A program made the position numbers and the translations under genes. Shown one piece after another: positions 26,254 to 34,998 of a DNA stretch of 64,000 nucleotides. The stretch covers positions 1-64,000 of the forward strand of contig JNKK01000014.1 in the NCBI GenBank assembly GCA_000702845.1, read 5' to 3'. Under the pieces are notes generated by a model, which was given only the letters and a program-made list of their open reading frames with translations, ran no database searches and was not told the DNA's origin. Position 1 is the first letter of the stretch, and every line of letters begins with the position of its first letter. The stretch is from Lachnospiraceae bacterium FE2018. Lineage in GTDB: Bacteria > Bacillota > Clostridia > Lachnospirales > Lachnospiraceae.

Positions 26254-27209
26254 TGGCGGCACTGACAAATAAAGAAGAAAGTATTGAGATGAGAAAAGTC
26301 TACTGCGAGACCATGATACAGCTCGCACAGAAGAATCCGGCCATCGTCGCACTGGACTGTGATCTGATGGGTCCGATCGGAATGGGCCCGTTTCAGAAAG
26401 CCTTTCCGGAAAGAATGATCGACTGCGGCATCATGGAAGGAAACATGGCAGGCGTGGCAGCCGGCATGTCAGCCCGGGGCTGCATCCCCTTTGCACATAC
26501 ATTCTCCTGTTTTCAGTCGAGAAAATGCATTGACCAGCTCTTTCTGTCCGCCGGATTTGCAGATCTCAATGTGAAAGCAGTCGGTTCGGATCCCGGGATC
26601 CTCGCCCTTTACAATGGCGCGTCACACATGGGACTCGAGGATATGGGGATCTTAAAAAACATTCCGGGCATGACACTGGTTGAGCCCTGCGATGCAGTTC
26701 AGCTCAAATGGACAGTCGAAAATGCAGCAGAGACATACGGAAACTTCTATATCCGAATGAACCGTAAAAACGCGGAAACAGTTTACGAGGAAGGTTCTGT
26801 GTTTGAATTCGGAAAAGGCAATGTTCTCCGGGACGGAAAAGATGTAACACTGATCGCTGCAGGCATGATGGTAAAAGAGACACTGAAGGCTGCAGCAATT
26901 CTGGAAGCAGAAGGCATCGATGCAGCTGTGATCGATCTGTTTACCTGGAAGCCGGTCGATGAGGATCTCATCATCAGCTACGCTGAAAAAACAGGCGCGC
27001 TGGTCACTGCTGAAAATCACCGGATTGATTCCGGACTCGGCAGTGCAGTAGCCGGTGTTCTTGCCGATAAATGCCCGACGCCGCTCGGAAGAATCGGTGT
27101 TGCAGATGTATATGGAGAAGTCGGCGTTCTTCCATATCTGCTCACCCGTTTTAAGATGACGCCGGAAGATATCGCCCAGAAAGCAAAAGAGACGATCAGA
27201 AGAAAGTAA
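26253..27209 (+). CDS. Transketolase-like C-terminal subunit, set 2
   Basis: 318 aa. CGIMEGNMAGVAAGMSARG carries the catalytic Glu; the usual AEQN is MEGN here. NGASHMGLEDMGILKNI holds the conserved His. The start is the ATG at 26253, overlapping the N-subunit stop as TGATG, with GGAGGAA six nt upstream; an in-frame ATG at 26238 lies before that site. The transketolase_C domain ends at about residue 310. Confidence 0.88.
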   Translation: MAALTNKEESIEMRKVYCETMIQLAQKNPAIVALDCDLMGPIGMGPFQKAFPERMIDCGIMEGNMAGVAAGMSARGCIPFAHTFSCFQSRKCIDQLFLSAGFADLNVKAVGSDPGILALYNGASHMGLEDMGILKNIPGMTLVEPCDAVQLKWTVENAAETYGNFYIRMNRKNAETVYEEGSVFEFGKGNVLRDGKDVTLIAAGMMVKETLKAAAILEAEGIDAAVIDLFTWKPVDEDLIISYAEKTGALVTAENHRIDSGLGSAVAGVLADKCPTPLGRIGVADVYGEVGVLPYLLTRFKMTPEDIAQKAKETIRRK

Positions 27210-27268
27210 GACAATACGAAAAACAGATATTAAACGAACAGGTATAAATCAAAAAAGGGAGAAATATA

Positions 27269-28282
27269 ATGAAAAGAAGTGCAGCAAAAATGTTGGTGGG
27301 TGCTCTTGCAGTAATGCTCCTCTTTACGGGATGTGGAAGAAGAGGTGCGGCGGAAAGCGCAGCCGCAGATACATCAGAGGCGGCAGCAGCTGTCACAGGA
27401 ACCGGTATTGACCTCACGCAGGAAGGGCTGAAGATCGGATTTTCCGCAGGAAACATGGATTCCAACGCGGTCCTCTGGGAAGAGGGCATCTCTCAGGCCC
27501 TGTCTTCCTATCCGAATATTGAACTGACGACGTTCGACGCAGGCGGATCGGGAGAGAAGCAGGTTCAGCAGTTTGAGGAAATGATCAGCCAGGGTTATAA
27601 CGCGATCATCTGCAACGCGTTGGATACTTCCGCGCTGGCAGCAGTCACAACAGAGGCGGAGAAAGAAGGGATCCGCGTCGTTCATATGAACATCGGACCA
27701 GAAAGCCCGCATACGGCAGGACTTAATAACAGCAGCTGGAATATCGGCGTCATGGTGGCAAATGATGTCATGGCGAAAATGGACTCCGCGAAATGTGTCG
27801 CAATCGGACCGCCCGTCTCCATGGAAGCAATCGCACAGGGCGTAACGGCATTTGAAGAGACGCTGAAGGGCAAGGACGGATTTGAATTCCTTGACAGCCA
27901 GGCAGGCGACTGGACAACTGAGACAGCAAATAAACTGACCAGAGATCTTCTGACAAAGTACAACAATGAGTTCGACGTGATCTTCTGCCACAGTGACCAG
28001 ATGGCAATCGGCGCGGCACAGGCAGTAGACGCTGCAGGCCTTACGGGAAAGATCAAGATCTACGGGGCAGACGGTCTTCAGGAAGCGCTGACTTATATCA
28101 AAGAAGGAAAGATGGAAGGTTCTGTTTACTGCAACGGCGTGCAGCAGGGCATTCAGACGACACAGATCTGCCTGTACGCAATGGCGACGGGAATTGACGG
28201 AAGTTCACTTGCCGCGACACCGGAGATCACAGCGCCGGTCCTGATCATCGATCCCTCTAATGTGGACGAATATCTGGAGTAA
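27269..28282 (+). CDS. Sugar ABC transporter substrate-binding lipoprotein (ribose type)
   Basis: 337 aa. An N-terminal lipoprotein signal ends with FTGC (Cys22). The mature part after an Ala/Glu-rich linker is a type I periplasmic-binding fold of the RbsB class: IGFSAGNMDSNAVLWEEGI, EMISQGYNAIICNALDT and the C-terminal VILCHSDQMAIGAAQA-like segment (FCHSDQMAIGAAQAVDAAG). Family ligands are pentoses, hexoses, polyols and deoxysugars. GGGAG lies upstream of the ATG. It is followed by a strong hairpin and the permease gene, consistent with extra synthesis of the binding protein. Confidence 0.9.
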   Translation: MKRSAAKMLVGALAVMLLFTGCGRRGAAESAAADTSEAAAAVTGTGIDLTQEGLKIGFSAGNMDSNAVLWEEGISQALSSYPNIELTTFDAGGSGEKQVQQFEEMISQGYNAIICNALDTSALAAVTTEAEKEGIRVVHMNIGPESPHTAGLNNSSWNIGVMVANDVMAKMDSAKCVAIGPPVSMEAIAQGVTAFEETLKGKDGFEFLDSQAGDWTTETANKLTRDLLTKYNNEFDVIFCHSDQMAIGAAQAVDAAGLTGKIKIYGADGLQEALTYIKEGKMEGSVYCNGVQQGIQTTQICLYAMATGIDGSSLAATPEITAPVLIIDPSNVDEYLE

Positions 28283-28302
28283 CAGAATAGGAGAAAGGGA
28301 AT

Positions 28303-28326
28303 CCCGGTGCCGGCTGCGGCACCGGG
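28303..28326 (+). other. Intercistronic hairpin after the binding-protein gene
   Basis: CCCGGTGCCG, loop GCTG, CGGCACCGGG, a perfect 10-bp stem with no T-run. Such hairpins protect the upstream message and raise binding-protein levels relative to the membrane subunits. It ends just before the AAGGAGG site of the permease gene. Confidence 0.75.
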
Positions 28327-28348
28327 GCACTGCAAGGAGGTGTCGCCC

Positions 28349-29341
28349 ATGAAACAAAGCACGTTGAGAAAACTCGTTTCTGCGGTTCTTCTGCTGATAT
28401 TTGTGGCAATATTTTCGGTCATGTCCGATTCCTTTATGACCTGGAGGAATGTAAACAGCATTCTTCGGGAAGTGTCAGTTGTAGGTCTCCTGTCGCTGGG
28501 CGTCTCATTTGTGATTATCGGCGGGGGAATCGACCTCTCCACCGGCGCTGTGCTCGGTCTGTCGGCAATGATCACATCGAAGTTTGTGACAGAGACCTGG
28601 ATCCCGATCTGGGTGATCGTGCTCATTGCGCTGCTGGTCGGAGTACTGGCCGGTCTGATCAACGGACTTCTGGTCATTAAACTGGGACTCTCTGAACTGA
28701 TTGCGACATTCGCCACCATGTATGTATTCCGCGGATTCGTTTATATCCTGGCTTACAGGGAAAGAGGAAGGCTGATCACCAAGACTGTGACAGACGCGCA
28801 GTTCCTCAGCATAGGCGGAAAAATCGGGGGGATCTATTACATGTCGATCATATGGCTGCTGCTGATCGCGGCCGGCTATATCATCCTCAAGAAAACCCGC
28901 TTCGGGACTTACATTTACGCCATCGGAACCAACAGGAAATCGGCACAGCTTTCCGGCATTAATTATGAAAAGATCAAAGCGGCAACCTTTGTGATTTCCG
29001 GTGTGTGTTCTGCGCTTGCAGGGGTCTTCCTGCTTGCCTGGCAGGGATCTGCGGGACTGAACTCTGGAAGCGGCATGGAATTTCAGGCGATCGCGGCAGT
29101 CGCGGTCGGCGGCATCGTCCTTTCGGGGGGACGCGGCGACACTATCGGCGTCTGTATCGGCAGTCTCTTCATGATCGTGATCGTCAACGGAATCTATAAA
29201 TTCGGACTCCCGACAGAGGTACAGACGATCGTATATGGTGCCGTGATCATCATAATGTCGATCTTTGACGCGGTTTATATGAATATGAGCCGGAAGAAAC
29301 TGATCGTCAATAAGAAGGCCGGCGCCGGACAGGAGGGATAA
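28349..29341 (+). CDS. Ribose-type ABC transporter permease 1
   Basis: 330 aa, about eight to ten membrane segments, RbsC family. VIIGGGIDLSTGAVLGLSAM and the later AVAVGGIVLSGGRGDTIG are the two family signatures. The ATG at 28349 follows AAGGAGG by eight nt; the open frame upstream crosses the hairpin and is not used. The paired second permease is at 30859, so the channel is probably a heterodimer. Confidence 0.92.
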   Translation: MKQSTLRKLVSAVLLLIFVAIFSVMSDSFMTWRNVNSILREVSVVGLLSLGVSFVIIGGGIDLSTGAVLGLSAMITSKFVTETWIPIWVIVLIALLVGVLAGLINGLLVIKLGLSELIATFATMYVFRGFVYILAYRERGRLITKTVTDAQFLSIGGKIGGIYYMSIIWLLLIAAGYIILKKTRFGTYIYAIGTNRKSAQLSGINYEKIKAATFVISGVCSALAGVFLLAWQGSAGLNSGSGMEFQAIAAVAVGGIVLSGGRGDTIGVCIGSLFMIVIVNGIYKFGLPTEVQTIVYGAVIIIMSIFDAVYMNMSRKKLIVNKKAGAGQEG

Positions 29342-29345
29342 AAAG

Positions 29346-30857
29346 ATGAACGAAGAAAAAAAGCTGCTTTATATGAAGCATATTCGTAAAGCCTTCCCCG
29401 GTGTTCTGGTACTGGATGATGTGGATTTTTCTGTCGGATACGGAGAAGTGCACGGCCTGATGGGTGAGAACGGGGCCGGAAAATCCACATTGATTAAAAT
29501 TCTGACAGGTATCTATCCGAGTGACGAAGGCACCATTGAAGTAGATGGAAAAGAAGTGCAGATCCAGAATAAATACGATGCGGCATCCTGTGGTATTTCC
29601 GTTATTTATCAGGAACTCAGCCTGATCCCGACACTTACGGTTATCGAGAACATTTTCCTTGGACAGGAACTGACAAAAGGCAAGGTGTTTCTGGATAGAA
29701 AAGCAATGCGCAAACGCGCGCAGGAGCTTGTTGAAAAATGTCATTTTGATATTGATCTGGATGCCGCGGTAGAAAACCTGAGCGTTGCGAAACAGCAGAT
29801 CGTCGAGATTTTGAAATCGTTGCTGTTTGACGCAAAGATTATCATCATGGATGAGCCGACAGCCTCCCTGAATATCCAGGAATCGGAAAGTCTGTTTGAG
29901 ATTATCCGCAGACTGAAAGCGCAGGGTACAAGCATTATTTATATTTCGCACCGGCTTGAGGAAATATGGAATCTGGCCGACAGACTGACTGTTCTCAGGG
30001 ATGGTAAAGTGCGCGGTGTGCTTTCAAAAGAAGAGATCGAACCGGCAAAAGTTGTGCATATGATGATCGGAAAAGATCTGCAGGAAGAGGATAGCGTGGT
30101 ACATGATCCCATTGCGGGCGGCAGTGTTTTGAAAATCGAAAATCTTTCAACCCCGGAATTGCTTGACAAGATCACGTTTGAAGCGCGTGGAGGCCAGATC
30201 CTGGGGATCGGAGGACTTGTCGGCTCAGGCAGAACCGAGACGCTCGAGTGTATCTATGGACTGCGCCGGTATACAGAAGGAAAAATCACCATCGATGGAG
30301 AAACCGTGGCGGATAAAGCCGGGCGGGTCAGAAAGCAGGGGATTGGACTGGTTCCTGAAGACAGGCGTGTGCAGGGACTTGTACAGGGGCTTTCCGTGGC
30401 AGACAACATTGCACTGACCAATTATGATGTGATGTTCCGCACATCCTATATCACGCCGCGCAAGATTGTTGAAACAGCGGACAAATGCATCCGGCAGCTC
30501 AGGATCAAAACACCGGATGGCATGACAAAATGTATGAATCTTTCAGGTGGAAACCAGCAGAAAGTGGTTCTGGCAAAGTGGCTGGAGAGGGATCTGAAAG
30601 TACTGCTGGTCGATGAGCCGACAGTGGGAATCGATGTCGGATCCAAGGCTGAAATTTATGGAATCCTTCGTTCGATCGCGGATCAGGGTAAAGTCGTGAT
30701 CGTAGTTTCCTCTGATGTTGAGGAACTGCTGAAAATATCAGACAGGATTCTGATCCTGGTAAACGGAAAAGTCTATGATGATATTCCAAACAGAGGACTG
30801 ACAGCCGACGATCTGCTGCTGGCTGCATCCGGAATGAGCAAGAAGGAGGAAGTGTGA
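29346..30857 (+). CDS. Sugar ABC transporter ATPase with two ABC domains (RbsA type)
   Basis: 503 aa with tandem nucleotide-binding domains. Domain 1 has Walker A GENGAGKST, a signature-like LSVAKQQIVEI and Walker B IIIMDEPTASL. Domain 2 has a degenerate Walker A (GLVGSGRTE), signature LSGGNQQKVVLAKWL and Walker B VLLVDEPTVGIDVG. This asymmetry is normal for RbsA/MglA. It powers import by the two permeases on either side. Confidence 0.95.
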   Translation: MNEEKKLLYMKHIRKAFPGVLVLDDVDFSVGYGEVHGLMGENGAGKSTLIKILTGIYPSDEGTIEVDGKEVQIQNKYDAASCGISVIYQELSLIPTLTVIENIFLGQELTKGKVFLDRKAMRKRAQELVEKCHFDIDLDAAVENLSVAKQQIVEILKSLLFDAKIIIMDEPTASLNIQESESLFEIIRRLKAQGTSIIYISHRLEEIWNLADRLTVLRDGKVRGVLSKEEIEPAKVVHMMIGKDLQEEDSVVHDPIAGGSVLKIENLSTPELLDKITFEARGGQILGIGGLVGSGRTETLECIYGLRRYTEGKITIDGETVADKAGRVRKQGIGLVPEDRRVQGLVQGLSVADNIALTNYDVMFRTSYITPRKIVETADKCIRQLRIKTPDGMTKCMNLSGGNQQKVVLAKWLERDLKVLLVDEPTVGIDVGSKAEIYGILRSIADQGKVVIVVSSDVEELLKISDRILILVNGKVYDDIPNRGLTADDLLLAASGMSKKEEV

Positions 30858-30858
30858 T

Positions 30859-31842
30859 ATGAAACATTTACGGAAAATATCATATCAAAAGCCGCTGATG
30901 TTGCTTGCACTGATTGTGATCGCAACACTTCTGAACCGTTCATTTCTTAGCATCAGCAATATTATCAGCATACTTCTCGCGGTCTGTATCTATGGCGTTA
31001 TGGCCTGCGGAACCATTTTTCCGCTCCTGAACGGCGGTATTGATCTCTCAATCGGCTCAATTGCGGCACTTTCCGGTTCAGTTATGGTGCTGGTCACAAT
31101 TCATTTCGGATATACACCGGCAGGCACGATGATGGGAATTCTGGCAGGAATCGCGGCGGGGGCGGTCTGCGGCCTGATCAATGGGCTGGTGTCCTATTAT
31201 TTTCTGGTACCGTCTTTTGTAGTGACACTGGCAATGAAAAACATCATTCTGGGTGTGGCACAGCATATCACACACCAGAACACGATCATCTGTCTGGAGT
31301 CAAAAGTTATGAACTGGATCGGAACAGGAAAGATCGCCGGCGTACCGTTTCTGATTTGGAGTTTTGTTCTGATGTTCATTGTTGTGTGGTTTGTGCTGAA
31401 CCGCACGAAATATGGCAAATATACTTATGCCACAGGCGGTAATGAGACTGCGACCCGTTACAGCGGAATCAACAGCCGTATGATCGGAATCAGCGCATTC
31501 GTGATTTCAGGCTGTACAGCGGCCATCTCAGGGATTCTGCTTTCCTGCTTTAACCGGCAGGCGGTAGCGACACAGGCCAGCGGCTATGACGGAAATGTAC
31601 TGGTAATGCTTGTTGTCGGTGGTGTGAGCATGGCGGGTGGCGAAGGCAATATCACTGGTGTATTATTCGGTATGAGTCTGGTCGGAATTATCAATAATGC
31701 GATGCTTCTCATGGGAGTTGATTCCATTTACCAGGATATGATTCAGGGAATTCTGATCGTGATTGCGGTCGCTTTGGATTATTTCTCCAGAAAGCGCTCG
31801 ATTGCAGTTCAGACAAAAAAGATGGAGGCAAAAGCAGCATAA
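30859..31842 (+). CDS. Ribose-type ABC transporter permease 2
   Basis: 327 aa, multispanning, RbsC family, with FPLLNGGIDLSIGSIAALSG and VVGGVSMAGGEGNITGVLFG as signatures. It starts one base after the ATPase stop codon, with AAGGAGG inside the end of that gene. It is a second, different permease for the same importer. Confidence 0.92.
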   Translation: MKHLRKISYQKPLMLLALIVIATLLNRSFLSISNIISILLAVCIYGVMACGTIFPLLNGGIDLSIGSIAALSGSVMVLVTIHFGYTPAGTMMGILAGIAAGAVCGLINGLVSYYFLVPSFVVTLAMKNIILGVAQHITHQNTIICLESKVMNWIGTGKIAGVPFLIWSFVLMFIVVWFVLNRTKYGKYTYATGGNETATRYSGINSRMIGISAFVISGCTAAISGILLSCFNRQAVATQASGYDGNVLVMLVVGGVSMAGGEGNITGVLFGMSLVGIINNAMLLMGVDSIYQDMIQGILIVIAVALDYFSRKRSIAVQTKKMEAKAA

Positions 31843-31875
31843 AAACCGCGGGTGTATGAGAAAAGGAGAAGAAAT

Positions 31876-32679
31876 ATGGATTATAACATTTTTAGCATAA
31901 AAGATCATGTGGTTGCTGTGACCGGCGGATGCGGAGGTATTGGATCCGGTATATCCGAAGGGCTTGCTGCACTCGGCGCAAAGGTTGCCATTTTGGACAG
32001 AGATGCAGATAAAGTCGGGACCGTTGCAGGTGCAATTGCAGAAAAGACAGGTTCAGAGGTGCGAGGTTATGCAGCTGACATCACAGACGAGGAGAGTGTG
32101 AGGGATGCATTCCGGCAGATTTTTGAAGATTTCGGTTCAGTAGACGGTCTGATCAACTGCGCAGGAATCACACATGTGGCGCCGCTTAGTGAGATGCCGA
32201 TGGACCGCTGGCAGTCCGTAATGGATGTCAATCTTAAGGGGACTGTGATTTGCTCAAAGGTTGCGGGTAAATATATGTATGAAAGCGGCGGCGGAAGTAT
32301 CGTGAATATCAGCTCTCTTGCAGCGACACATGGCAAACCGGGTTACACAGCTTATACGCCGAGCAAGGCAGCGGTAAATGGATTTACATTTACGCTTGCA
32401 ACGGAATGGGCGAGACTTGGCATTAATGTGAACTCTATTTCTCCGGTTCTGGTCGTGACGGCAATCAACCGTGACAAAATTGAAAGCGATCCTACGTATC
32501 TTGATAACGTCCTCTCGACGATCCCGAACGGGAAGCTTTGCAGTGCCGAGACTTTGGTCGGACCGATTGCATTTTTGCTCAGCGAAGCAGGCAGCTATGT
32601 GACAGGTCAGAATATCGGCTGTGACGGCGGCTGTCAGAACGGAGATATTGCAGTAATTAAACCATATACAAGTATGTAA
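31876..32679 (+). CDS. Short-chain dehydrogenase/reductase
   Basis: 267 aa, classical SDR. Cofactor motif TGGCGGIGSGI (about 16-26), D62-type residue in AADITDE, NCAGITH, catalytic Ser in VNISSLAATHG and YTAYTPSKAAV with the Tyr and Lys. The C-terminal GQNIGCDGGCQNGD matches the usual GxxxxVDGG end. The start is the ATG at 31876 with AAGGAG seven nt upstream. It probably oxidises or reduces a carbohydrate-like alcohol in the same pathway as the Zn-dehydrogenase. Confidence 0.9.
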   Translation: MDYNIFSIKDHVVAVTGGCGGIGSGISEGLAALGAKVAILDRDADKVGTVAGAIAEKTGSEVRGYAADITDEESVRDAFRQIFEDFGSVDGLINCAGITHVAPLSEMPMDRWQSVMDVNLKGTVICSKVAGKYMYESGGGSIVNISSLAATHGKPGYTAYTPSKAAVNGFTFTLATEWARLGINVNSISPVLVVTAINRDKIESDPTYLDNVLSTIPNGKLCSAETLVGPIAFLLSEAGSYVTGQNIGCDGGCQNGDIAVIKPYTSM

Positions 32680-32701
32680 CAATATGATAACAGGGGAATA
32701 A

Positions 32702-33358
32702 ATGAATATGATAACGTGTGTTTATACGGGAATGGGCGGACTCCCGGAAAAAATAGAAGCGATTTTCAAAGAAAAACTTGGAGATGTTAAAATCCGTCAC
32801 ATCGTAGATTCGACACTGATTGCCGACATTGTAAAAAAAGGGGAAGTTACAGAAGATATCAAAAACAGGATCTTTTCTCTTTATGATGCTGCGGCAGAAG
32901 GAGAGCATGGAAAAATCATTTCAACATGTTCCTCAATCGGTGAGGTCACGGATGAATATGCCGTACTTCACCCGGAAACAGATCTCATGCGGATCGATTT
33001 TCCAATGGCAAAATATGCAGCGGAGCACGGGAAAAAGGTAATCGTAATGGCAACACTGTCCACGACAGTCGCGCCGTCTGCCGGACTCGTCAGAAAACTT
33101 GCAGAAAGAGCAGGACGTTCTGTGGAGATCAAAGAAATAACAGTCCCGGGTGCATTTGATGCAATGGTAGGCGGTGATATGAAGCGGGCAGAAGAACTTG
33201 TGCGCAGGTGCGCACAGGAAGAGTGCCGTGAAGCGGACATCATCCTGCTTGCCCAGGCTTCAATGTCGTTTTTTAAAGAAACACTCAGAGATGTATTAGG
33301 TGAAGATATTCTGCTTCTTGAAAGCCCTTCTGCCTGCGCAGAATATCTTCAAAAATAA
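32702..33358 (+). CDS. Asp/Glu/hydantoin racemase-like protein
   Basis: 218 aa resembling the Asp/Glu racemase superfamily, which uses two cysteines. STCSSIGEV holds the first (about residue 77), and VIVMATLSTTVAPSAGL is typical of the family. The second-cysteine region (about 180-190) reads ILLAQASMSFF, without cysteine, so ordinary two-base racemisation is doubtful. It closes operon 2 and is followed by a terminator. Proteins of this type appear in several sugar operons with undefined roles. Confidence 0.7.
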   Translation: MNMITCVYTGMGGLPEKIEAIFKEKLGDVKIRHIVDSTLIADIVKKGEVTEDIKNRIFSLYDAAAEGEHGKIISTCSSIGEVTDEYAVLHPETDLMRIDFPMAKYAAEHGKKVIVMATLSTTVAPSAGLVRKLAERAGRSVEIKEITVPGAFDAMVGGDMKRAEELVRRCAQEECREADIILLAQASMSFFKETLRDVLGEDILLLESPSACAEYLQK

Positions 33359-33388
33359 GCAGATACCTCCTTGTGTATCATGCAGATC

Positions 33389-33427
33389 AAAAAGAGACTG
33401 CCGCACGTGTGTGCCCAGTCTCTTTTT
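33389..33427. terminator. Bidirectional terminator between operon 2 and the tRNA cluster
   Basis: AAAAAGAGACTG (33389-33400) pairs with CAGTCTCTTTTT (33416-33427) across a 15-nt loop. The A-run and T-run allow termination in both directions, ending operon 2 and the minus-strand tRNA transcript. Confidence 0.88.
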
Positions 33428-33431
33428 AAAG

Positions 33432-33517
33432 CGCAGCGGGAGGGATTCGAACCCCCGTGGGGTTGCCCCCAAACGGTTTTCAAGACCGCCTCGTTATGAC
33501 CACTTCGATACCGCTGC
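33432..33517 (-). tRNA. tRNA-Ser (TGA)
   Basis: 86 nt on the minus strand. The 7-bp acceptor GCAGCGG/CCGCTGC, long variable arm typical of class II tRNA, anticodon TGA (33480-33482) and T-loop GGTTCGAATC are visible. The discriminator is G, as usual for tRNA-Ser. CCA is not encoded. Confidence 0.95.
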
Positions 33518-33591
33518 AGAATACTATGAAATTGTATCAATGATTTTTGCGGCCGGATGCACAGACAGAATCTACATACCGGGTGCAAAAA

Positions 33592-33663
33592 AGCGCGAGA
33601 CGGGATTCGAACCCGCGACCCCAACCTTGGCAAGGTTGTACTCCACCCCTGAGCCACTCGCGC
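33592..33663 (-). tRNA. tRNA-Gly (GCC)
   Basis: 72 nt on the minus strand with acceptor GCGCGAG/CTCGCGC, anticodon loop CTTGCCAAG-type giving GCC, and T-loop GGTTCGAATC. CCA is not encoded. A 74-nt gap separates it from tRNA-Ser. Confidence 0.95.
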
Positions 33664-33667
33664 ACAG

Positions 33668-33738
33668 AGCAGGTGATGGGAATCGAACCCACATATCCAG
33701 CTTGGAAGGCTGGTGTTCTACCACTGAACTACACCTGC
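33668..33738 (-). tRNA. tRNA-Gly (TCC)
   Basis: 71 nt on the minus strand with acceptor GCAGGTG/CACCTGC, anticodon TCC and T-loop GGTTCGATTC. It is the first gene of the three-tRNA transcript and CCA is not encoded. Confidence 0.95.
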
Positions 33739-33750
33739 GTAACAAACGTA

Positions 33751-33780
33751 AGTATACACCAATAACAATTTGTGTGTCAA
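33751..33780 (-). promoter_or_regulatory. Promoter of the tRNA-Gly/Gly/Ser cluster
   Basis: On the minus strand TTGACA (33775-33780), 18 bp, TATACT (33751-33756). The start point would be about 10 bp before tRNA-Gly(TCC). Confidence 0.82.
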
Positions 33781-33794
33781 CATCTTTCTTACGG

Positions 33795-33823
33795 TTGCAG
33801 CTTTCGCGGGGAACCATTATAAT
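33795..33823 (+). promoter_or_regulatory. Promoter of the YbaK-type gene
   Basis: TTGCAG (33795-33800), 17 bp, TATAAT (33818-33823). It is back-to-back with the tRNA promoter, and the predicted start lies only about 15-20 nt before the ATG at 33847. Confidence 0.75.
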
Positions 33824-33846
33824 GCAAACGGAAGGAGATGAATGAC

Positions 33847-34392
33847 ATGAAGCTTTATAACGGAAGACCGGAGAATAATGAGGGAAGACTGCCCCGCGAG
33901 ATCAGAACCTATGATTTTCTTGACAATCTGGGGATTTCGTATATGCGGACAGATCATGCACCGGCAGACAACATGGAGGCGTGCAATGCGATTGACGCGG
34001 TTCTGGGCGTCATAATCTGTAAAAACCTGTTTCTGTGCAACCGGCAGAAAACAAAGTTTTATCTGCTGATGATGCCGGGGGATAAAAAGTTTAAGACAAA
34101 AGAGCTGTCAAAGCAGATTAATTCTGCAAGACTGTCATTTGCAGGTCCGGAAGAAATGCTGAACTATCTTGATATCGAGCCGGGTGCAGTCAGTATTATG
34201 GGACTGATGAACGATCCGGAGAAGCACGTACAGCTGCTGATTGACGAAGATGTGCTGGAAGGGGAGTATATCGGCTGCCATCCGTGCGTGTGTACTTCAA
34301 GTCTGAAAATCCGGACAGCAGATGTGATTGACCGCTTTCTTCCTGCGACGGGACATATGTACCGCACCGTACATCTCGTGGGAGAGGACTGA
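33847..34392 (+). CDS. YbaK/ProX-type aminoacyl-tRNA deacylase
   Basis: 181 aa of the YbaK/EbsC/ProX editing-domain family, which hydrolyses mischarged aminoacyl-tRNA (for ProX, Ala-tRNA-Pro). Family features are YMRTDHAPADNMEAC near the N-terminus, KNLFLCNRQKTKFYLL, the conserved Lys in MPGDKKFKTKELSK, and GAVSIMGLMND with GCHPCVCTSSLKI at the end. The start is the ATG at 33847, nine nt after AAGGAG; the ATG at 33838 abuts that site. It stands alone behind its own promoter and terminator. Confidence 0.87.
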   Translation: MKLYNGRPENNEGRLPREIRTYDFLDNLGISYMRTDHAPADNMEACNAIDAVLGVIICKNLFLCNRQKTKFYLLMMPGDKKFKTKELSKQINSARLSFAGPEEMLNYLDIEPGAVSIMGLMNDPEKHVQLLIDEDVLEGEYIGCHPCVCTSSLKIRTADVIDRFLPATGHMYRTVHLVGED

Positions 34393-34415
34393 AAAAACAA
34401 ACTGATAAATGCAGA

Positions 34416-34447
34416 AAACAGCTGGCTTTCACGCCAGCTGTTTTTTT
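34416..34447. terminator. Bidirectional terminator between the YbaK-type and rrf2 genes
   Basis: AAACAGCTGGC (34416-34426), loop TTTCAC, GCCAGCTGTTT (34433-34443) and further Ts to 34447. It separates convergent genes. Confidence 0.9.
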
Positions 34448-34471
34448 AAAACATTTACGTTATTAATCATT

Positions 34472-34906
34472 TCAGATGACATAGTCAAACATCCGCTCTT
34501 CGCCCCACTCGACCAGGTCCTGAAGGGTGTAGCGGTCGATTACGCCGCGGACAGCTTCGTCAAGTTCTGTCCAGAGCCGCAGTGTCGCGCAGAAATTCCT
34601 GCGCGGGCAGGTGTTTTCCTCACTGAGCAGGCACTCCACGGGTGCAAGACTGCCCTCTGTCACACGTAAAATATCGCCGACACGATATTCCGAAGGTTTT
34701 TTGGACAGCAGATAACCGCCCAGCGGTCCTCTGATACTGCGGAGATATCCGGCGCGCACCAGTGCCGAAACAATCTGTTCCAGATATTTGACAGAAATCT
34801 CCTGACGTTTGGAGATATCCCGGATGCTGACGGGGTCTCCTGTATTATGCTGTGCAATATCCAGCATCAGACGAAGTGCGTATCTGCCCTTGGTTGATAT
34901 TTTCAT
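34472..34906 (-). CDS. Rrf2-family transcriptional regulator (CymR/IscR-like)
   Basis: 144 aa. The N-terminal winged helix MKISTKGRYALRLMLDIA and the wing RGPLGGYLLSKKP are Rrf2 hallmarks. Three cysteines lie in ECLLSEENTCPRRNFC (about 90-105) with spacing like the IscR Fe-S ligands, although CymR-type members lack a cluster. It is downstream of cysK and metY on the same strand, and all three genes share an ATCCTA-N9-(T/A)RGGAW type site upstream, so it is likely the regulator of cysteine/methionine sulfur assimilation and of itself. GGGAG lies seven nt upstream of the ATG. Confidence 0.9.
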   Translation of the reverse strand: MKISTKGRYALRLMLDIAQHNTGDPVSIRDISKRQEISVKYLEQIVSALVRAGYLRSIRGPLGGYLLSKKPSEYRVGDILRVTEGSLAPVECLLSEENTCPRRNFCATLRLWTELDEAVRGVIDRYTLQDLVEWGEERMFDYVI

Positions 34907-34949
34907 GTCCAGACTCCCTGATCAATCGCGCGCTCTGCTTTCCTGCTAA

Positions 34950-34974
34950 TTCCCTGTTATTTAATAGGATTATA
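34950..34974 (-). promoter_or_regulatory. Rrf2 operator and -10 box upstream of the rrf2 gene
   Basis: Plus-strand TTCCCT-N9-TAGGAT (34950-34970) overlaps the minus-strand TATAAT (34969-34974). The same palindrome layout is seen upstream of metY and cysK. A clear -35 is not visible. Confidence 0.7.
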
Positions 34975-34998
34975 ACAGATTTTGCGAAAAAAAGGAAA

